A stretch of DNA of 17,548 nucleotides, taken from positions 1-17,548 of the forward strand of contig CAIMXQ010000130.1 in NCBI GenBank assembly GCA_903845465.1. The letters run 5' to 3'. The notes beneath the pieces were generated by a model. That model was given only the letters and a program-made list of their open reading frames with translations. It did not search any database and was not told the origin of the DNA. Below are positions 13,436 through 17,548 of this stretch, in pieces. The translations under genes were made by a program, and so were the position numbers. Within the stretch, counting starts at the first letter, position 1. Every line of letters starts with the position of its first letter. This DNA comes from an uncultured Actinomycetes bacterium. GTDB lineage: Bacteria > Actinomycetota > Actinomycetes > Nanopelagicales > Nanopelagicaceae.

Positions 13436-14665
13436 TCGACGCTTTGAAAGATGCGCATGGAGCGCATATGCGCCAGGATCAGTCAGGCTGGAAATTTGAT
13501 CAACGACGACGCGAAGTCGCTGCGCATCGGTGGTGGCAACTTTCCAATCATCTTCGAAGATTGGGTCCAACTCTTTAGGGGCAGCGGTAAAAAGCATCTC
13601 GACAAGTTCGTGAATCACAATCTGCTGCTTTGCATAACGCTCTTGCGATGCTGATGCGCTAATAAGGTAATAGCCAGCTATGGATTTAAGGAAATCGACC
13701 TCAATCTTCTGATCGCGTGGAATTTCGAGGTTTGCGCTGTAACGAGTAAGCGGGCCATCGCCATGCACTTTGCGAGTTTCAAGTTCTGCCGACAGGACAA
13801 AACGTCCAATGAGTTGTGAGGCTGTATCTTTTAATCGCGCAAGCGATCTATGACTTCGATCAAAATCAATAGGCCAACACGATAATTGTTGAAGCCGAGT
13901 TAGCGCTGCCGCAGCTTCATCTTTCGTTGCATCGCTTCCATAGGTATTGGTCATCTCTGCATAGAGAATGTCGAAATCGTTATCGAAATTATTCACAGTT
14001 ACTTGCCCAGCAAAAATTGCATCTTCAAAATCATGAACTGAATATGCGCAATCATCGGACCAATCCATAATCTGCGCTTCGATACATTTGCGACCTGCAG
14101 GTGCGCCTTGGCGAACCCAATTAAAGATCTCGACATCATCATCGTAGACGCCAAATTTGCGTGGGTTTTCAGCACTTGCCCACGGATATTTCGTAGCGGC
14201 ATCAAGAGATGCACGTGTCAGATTGAGCCCCATGCTCTTTCCGTTGCTATCGACAGTCTTTGCTTCAATGCGAGTAAGTAATCGAAACGATTGTGCATTT
14301 CCTTCAAAGCCACCACATGGTGCTGCAACTTCTGCAAGTGCTTCTTCTCCATTGTGACCAAATGGTGGATGGCCCATGTCATGAGACAGACATGCGGTCT
14401 CAAGAAGATCGGGATCTGCACCGAGTGATTCACCGAGCTCGCGGCCAATCTGTGCACATTCAAGTGAGTGCGATAAACGTGTGCGTTGGAAATCGTTCTC
14501 CCACGGGACAGCAACTTGGGTCTTGGCAGCTAATCGTCGAAGCGCTGCAGAGTGGATCACACGTGCGCGATCGCGCATAAACTCGGTACGGCCTGGTCGC
14601 TTAGCAGGCTCGTCAAGGAAGCGTTCCTGATCGCTCTCGGTGTAACCCTTAACGGACGATGCCAT
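13433..14665 (-). CDS. dgt: dGTP triphosphohydrolase-like HD protein
   Basis: A 410-residue metal-dependent HD-domain enzyme that splits dGTP (possibly other dNTPs) to deoxynucleoside and triphosphate, shaping the dNTP pool for replication. Visible motifs: RDRARVIHSAALRRLAAKTQV, TRLSHSLECAQIGREL, the HD motif CLSHDMGHPPFGHNGEEAL, and MDWSDDCAYSVHDFED. The next gene is DNA primase, which fits a replication role. Start: the ATG at 14665 is favoured over the one at 14671, two codons earlier, because TAAGGT ends 6 nt before 14665 but abuts 14671. It overlaps the end of the SanA-like gene by 17 bp. Confidence 0.93.
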   Translation of the reverse strand: MASSVKGYTESDQERFLDEPAKRPGRTEFMRDRARVIHSAALRRLAAKTQVAVPWENDFQRTRLSHSLECAQIGRELGESLGADPDLLETACLSHDMGHPPFGHNGEEALAEVAAPCGGFEGNAQSFRLLTRIEAKTVDSNGKSMGLNLTRASLDAATKYPWASAENPRKFGVYDDDVEIFNWVRQGAPAGRKCIEAQIMDWSDDCAYSVHDFEDAIFAGQVTVNNFDNDFDILYAEMTNTYGSDATKDEAAAALTRLQQLSCWPIDFDRSHRSLARLKDTASQLIGRFVLSAELETRKVHGDGPLTRYSANLEIPRDQKIEVDFLKSIAGYYLISASASQERYAKQQIVIHELVEMLFTAAPKELDPIFEDDWKVATTDAQRLRVVVDQISSLTDPGAYALHAHLSKRR

Positions 14666-15308
14666 GCACATACCTTACAAGTTGGTTATTGGTCAGATGG
14701 TCTGAGATATGAATTCCTCTACGACCTAGCGTGATGTAGGCAAGGTATGCCCCCGCTTCTCGTATGAGATATCGATAATGCGAATTCACAAGTGCATTTG
14801 GCCCAGTCTGCGCAGGCGAGCACGTGGCGATCGCACCTAAATCATTTGCCATCGTCATCGCACGGTGACAGTGATAGGCATCTGTTGCAATGATGACGTT
14901 ATATATCTTGCGAGCTTTCATTACCTTGACGTATTCCTGAGTTTGGCTCTGAGTATCGCGACCGACTGGAATCGCAATCACTTGTGCTTTAGAAATTCCA
15001 TGGTGAATTAACCAATATTTTCCTGATGCCGCCTCTGTGGTGCGATCACCCGGTGCGCTTGAGCCCACTGTGATAATCAGCGGCGCATACCCTAAATCTT
15101 TAATGCGCTTTGCCTCTTCAAGTCGCGCAAGTAGAACCTCGCTCGGAACTCCATTGAGTTGAGATGCGCCAGGAACAACGATGACTTCTGCCTTAGTACG
15201 AAATGGAGGGTTGTGTGCAGAATTCCATGTCACAAAGAGCGCATACGTTGGAATGATGACAACAATCGCAAGCACCAACGAAATAGCGCGCCGAATTAAT
15301 TTAAACAT
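14649..15308 (-). CDS. SanA/YdcF-like membrane protein (DUF218)
   Basis: A 219-residue protein with an N-terminal membrane anchor (residues about 8-28, after FKLIRR) and a DUF218 domain outside or at the membrane. Family features: IVVPGASQLNGVPSEVLLARLEEA, APLIITVGSSAPGDRTTEA, a region around HHGISKAQVIAIPVGRDTQSQTQEY, and NVIIATDAYHCHRAM. The family includes E. coli SanA, which affects vancomycin sensitivity, and YdcF; the biochemical activity is not settled. It starts inside the dus stop (TGATG, 1-bp overlap), so it is translationally coupled to dus, and it overlaps dgt by 17 bp at its end. Confidence 0.85.
   Translation of the reverse strand: MFKLIRRAISLVLAIVVIIPTYALFVTWNSAHNPPFRTKAEVIVVPGASQLNGVPSEVLLARLEEAKRIKDLGYAPLIITVGSSAPGDRTTEAASGKYWLIHHGISKAQVIAIPVGRDTQSQTQEYVKVMKARKIYNVIIATDAYHCHRAMTMANDLGAIATCSPAQTGPNALVNSHYRYLIREAGAYLAYITLGRRGIHISDHLTNNQLVRYVHGIVR
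14672..14677 (-). promoter_or_regulatory. Putative leaderless -10 (TAAGGT, minus strand) for dgt
   Basis: TAAGGT lies 6 nt before the ATG at 14665, inside the end of the upstream SanA-like coding region. It decides between two close in-frame ATGs. The hexamer and spacing are identical to those of dnaG. Confidence 0.5.
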
Positions 15309-16474
15309 CAGCCGCCCGAGAACATATCTTCAACATCGAGATGAATCATCTCGTCGGGATCATTGAGCCATCCATCGGGCAGAGTTGGTGGGCGTCCACT
15401 ACTGGTGCGACCACGCGGTTTATCGCCAATTTCGACTGGATATGGCTGATCGTCGAGTTGATCAAGTAACGAACGTAGTTCTTTGAGAGATGCAACCATG
15501 CCAAATTGGCGACGCAGCTCTGATGGAACACGGAAACCTTTGAGATACCAAGCCATATGTTTTCGTAAGTCGCGGCATCCGCGGTCTTCGGATTCAAAGT
15601 AATCAACGATTAATTCGCCGTGGCGATACATGACTTCGCTGACTTCGTGAAGTGTAGGAAGTATGCGCTTATCTCCACCATTAAATGCATCGACGAGATC
15701 TGCGAATAACCACGGACGGCCGAGACATCCACGTCCAACTACAACGCCTGCGCACCCCGCTTGGCGCACCATTTCAACACCATCTGCGCCAGACCAGATA
15801 TCGCCATTACCTAAAACGGGTACTCCTGTTGGTTTCAAATGTTCTACAAGATTTTTAATCGCAGACCAATCTGCTTTGCCTTCATACATTTGTTGTGCGG
15901 TGCGTGCATGTAGCGCAACCCAGGCAACACCTAAATCAGCTGCTGATTTTGCTGCCTCTAAATAAGTATGGTGATCGGTATCAATACCGATACGCATCTT
16001 TACAGTGACAGGAATTCCATATGGCTTTGCGTTATCAACTGCCGCTTTTACAATTTCGCGAAATAAATTACGTTTGAAAGGAAGCGCTGCTCCCCCGCCT
16101 TTGCGAGTAACTTTTGGAACAGGGCAACCAAAGTTCATATCGATGTGGTCAGCTAAATTTTCGCGGCCGATCATCTTGACTGCTTCACCCATGTGATGAG
16201 GATCGACGCTATATAACTGCACAGATCGTGGCCATTCACCTGCACCTGGTTCGATCATGCGCAGCGTTTCGGGAATGCGTTCTAAAAGCGCGCGCGCTGT
16301 GACCATCTCAGAGACAAAGAGACCCGCACCTTGTTCGCGACAGAGCATTCGAAAAGCGGCGTTGGTGATTCCTGCCATTGGTGCAAGAACAACAGGTGGG
16401 TCTACGAGATGGAGCCCATCTTTAAGTGGAAGCTGCAGTGGAGCTAGCAGCCGAGTAGACGTGGAGCTAGCCAT
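15308..16474 (-). CDS. dus: tRNA-dihydrouridine synthase
   Basis: A 388-residue FMN-dependent enzyme that reduces uridines in the tRNA D-loop using NADPH. The TIM barrel begins with PVVLAPMAGITNAAFRMLCRE; the catalytic Cys is in MNFGCPVPKV, followed by GGGAAL, VTVKMRIGID, LHARTAQQMYEGKADW, VLGNGDIW and VVGRGCLGRPW (FMN phosphate binding), then the helical C-terminal RNA-binding part (HMAWYLKGF). It resembles the DusB branch. The ATG at 16474 is chosen because the 34 residues before it in frame are Arg/His/Ser-rich and read antisense-like over glyS. It overlaps the end of glyS by 31 bp and has no clear SD. Confidence 0.94.
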   Translation of the reverse strand: MASSTSTRLLAPLQLPLKDGLHLVDPPVVLAPMAGITNAAFRMLCREQGAGLFVSEMVTARALLERIPETLRMIEPGAGEWPRSVQLYSVDPHHMGEAVKMIGRENLADHIDMNFGCPVPKVTRKGGGAALPFKRNLFREIVKAAVDNAKPYGIPVTVKMRIGIDTDHHTYLEAAKSAADLGVAWVALHARTAQQMYEGKADWSAIKNLVEHLKPTGVPVLGNGDIWSGADGVEMVRQAGCAGVVVGRGCLGRPWLFADLVDAFNGGDKRILPTLHEVSEVMYRHGELIVDYFESEDRGCRDLRKHMAWYLKGFRVPSELRRQFGMVASLKELRSLLDQLDDQPYPVEIGDKPRGRTSSGRPPTLPDGWLNDPDEMIHLDVEDMFSGG

Positions 16475-17548
16475 GCTTCTACTTGATCGATACCGATGCG
16501 CTCTTGCGCCATTGTGTCGCGATCGCGGATTGTGACTGCTTGATCTTCCAAAGTTTCGAAGTCGATCGTGATGCAATACGGAGTACCGATTTCATCTTGG
16601 CGACGGTAGCGACGACCGATTGCACCAGAATCATCGAAATCGATATTCCAATTCTTGCGCAATTGCGCAGCGAGATCGCGTGCCTTTGGTGACAAATCTG
16701 CATTACGTGAGAGTGGAAGAACAGCAGCCTTTACTGGGGCTAAGCGGTGATCGAACTTCATCACAGCGCGTTTCTCCATCTCGCCCTTAGCATTTGGGGC
16801 TTCATCTTCTGTGTATGCATCCATCATAAATGTGAGCGTGCAACGGTCTACGCCAGCTGCAGGTTCGATAACAAAAGGTGTCCAGCGTTCGTTCTTCTCT
16901 TGATCGAAGTATGAGAGATCTTTACCAGATGCAGCAGAGTGAGCTTTCAGGTCGAAGTCTGTACGGTTTGCAATTCCCTCGAGCTCGCCCCATTCGGTGC
17001 CGTTAAATTCAAATTTATATTCAATATCTGCGGTGCGCTTTGAATAGTGCGACAACTTCTCTTTTGGATGATCGTAGATACGAAGACGATCTGGATTAAT
17101 TCCAAGATCTAGATACCAGGCCATACGAGTATCAATCCAATATTGATGCCACTCTTCATCGGTTCCCGGAACTACGAAAAATTCCATCTCCATCTGTTCG
17201 AATTCACGAGTACGGAAGATGAAGTTTCCAGGAGTAATTTCATTACGGAAAGATTTTCCGATCTGACCAATACCAAAAGGTGGCTTCTTACGTGAAGTTG
17301 TCATTACTTGATCAAAGTTGATGAAGATTCCTTGCGCTGTTTCGGGGCGAAGATAGGCAAGACCAGATTCATCTTCGACTGGTCCGAGGAATGTCTTGAG
17401 CAGACCTGAGAACTGCTTCGGTGTTGTGAATTGACCTTTATTTCCGCAGGCAGGGCAGTTCATATCTGCAAGAGATGCTGGCGCCTTTCCATGCTTTGCT
17501 TCATATGCTTCCTCTAAATGATCTGCGCGATAACGCTTATGGCAGGCA
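16444..17548 (-). CDS. glyS: Glycyl-tRNA synthetase, class II homodimeric type (N-terminus outside window)
   Basis: Open to the right edge; about 368 residues are visible. The enzyme charges tRNA-Gly with glycine. It is the eukaryote/archaea-like single-chain type used by Actinobacteria. Visible in order: CHKRYRADHLEEAY and MNCPACGNKG (a Cys-rich insertion), GLAYLRPETAQGIFINF, class II motif 2 in FGIGQIGKSFRNEITP and FRTREFEQMEMEFF, EPAAGVDRCTLTFMMDAY (motif 3 region), and the anticodon-binding domain from LAPVKAAVLPL onward with DEIGTPYCITID. The in-frame ATG at 17463 is internal, since the reading frame continues upstream with conserved residues. Its end overlaps dus by 31 bp. Confidence 0.96.
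   Translation of the reverse strand, partial: ACHKRYRADHLEEAYEAKHGKAPASLADMNCPACGNKGQFTTPKQFSGLLKTFLGPVEDESGLAYLRPETAQGIFINFDQVMTTSRKKPPFGIGQIGKSFRNEITPGNFIFRTREFEQMEMEFFVVPGTDEEWHQYWIDTRMAWYLDLGINPDRLRIYDHPKEKLSHYSKRTADIEYKFEFNGTEWGELEGIANRTDFDLKAHSAASGKDLSYFDQEKNERWTPFVIEPAAGVDRCTLTFMMDAYTEDEAPNAKGEMEKRAVMKFDHRLAPVKAAVLPLSRNADLSPKARDLAAQLRKNWNIDFDDSGAIGRRYRRQDEIGTPYCITIDFETLEDQAVTIRDRDTMAQERIGIDQVEAWLAPRLLGC

Noticed and set aside
13451..13473. Two neighbouring palindromes, ATGCGCAT and GCGCATATGCGC, at the end of dgt just upstream of dnaG
   Set aside because: They fall in codons for Ala-Tyr-Ala-Leu-His-Ala-His, where repeated GCG/CAT/TAT codons can make them by chance. Their distance from the dnaG start would suit an operator, but nothing else supports one.
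16475..16576. N-terminal extension of the Dus protein to an ATG at 16576
   Set aside because: The 34 extra residues lie wholly in glyS coding sequence, are Arg/His/Ser-rich, and resemble nothing in Dus proteins.
1..17548. Horizontal transfer, phage, defence island, IS element or CRISPR array
   Set aside because: Codon and base composition look even, no transposase, integrase or spaced direct repeats are seen, and the tRNA-Asn gene has no adjacent integrase or repeated 3' end.

Overview
The window looks like a gene-dense piece of a small, streamlined actinobacterial chromosome of moderate GC (about 45-50 % by eye). The proteins are of actinobacterial type: a RegX3-like regulator, GalT with the actinobacterial N-terminal part, GlpD close to mycobacterial GlpD2, class II GlyRS, and a neighbouring dgt-dnaG pair. 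Gaps are tiny, neighbours often overlap, and no gene-free stretch exceeds 200 bp. This fits freshwater acI-type Actinobacteria (Nanopelagicales such as Planktophila or Nanopelagicus), but that assignment is inference. No mobile element, phage gene, CRISPR array or integration scar is visible.

Layout. 1-375 (+) is the C-terminal end of an OmpR-family response regulator. 385-1233 (+) is an NAD(P)H-hydrate dehydratase. 1288-1974 (+) is an orphan LuxR/NarL-type regulator. 1997-2266 (+) is an 89-residue protein that resembles the C-terminal domain of the clamp-loader subunit DnaX, coupled to a secreted GH25 muramidase (2263-3549). 3539-5194 (-) glpD and 5262-6758 (+) glpK are divergent and channel glycerol to dihydroxyacetone phosphate. 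6781-7893 galT and 7899-9032 galK (+) are two Leloir steps for galactose. 9029-9268 (-) is a lone ACT-domain protein. 11392-9329 (-) is a two-gene envelope operon: a DoxX-like/Rieske fusion, then an HtrA-type protease. A tRNA-Asn gene (11462-11536, -) follows dnaG. From 17548 down to 11588 (-) runs a housekeeping cluster: glyS (partial), dus, a SanA/YdcF-like protein, dgt, dnaG.

The clearest non-coding pattern is in the starts. Most genes that begin a transcription unit have no Shine-Dalgarno sequence; instead a TANNNT -10 hexamer lies 5-9 nt, usually exactly 6 nt, before the ATG. This predicts leaderless mRNAs. In two cases the hexamer contains the stop codon of the upstream gene. Genes inside operons instead have overlaps or a short SD. 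Other points to check are a perfect 15-bp inverted repeat upstream of the ACT gene, the DoxX-Rieske fusion with an internal twin-arginine motif, and the stand-alone DnaX-like domain.
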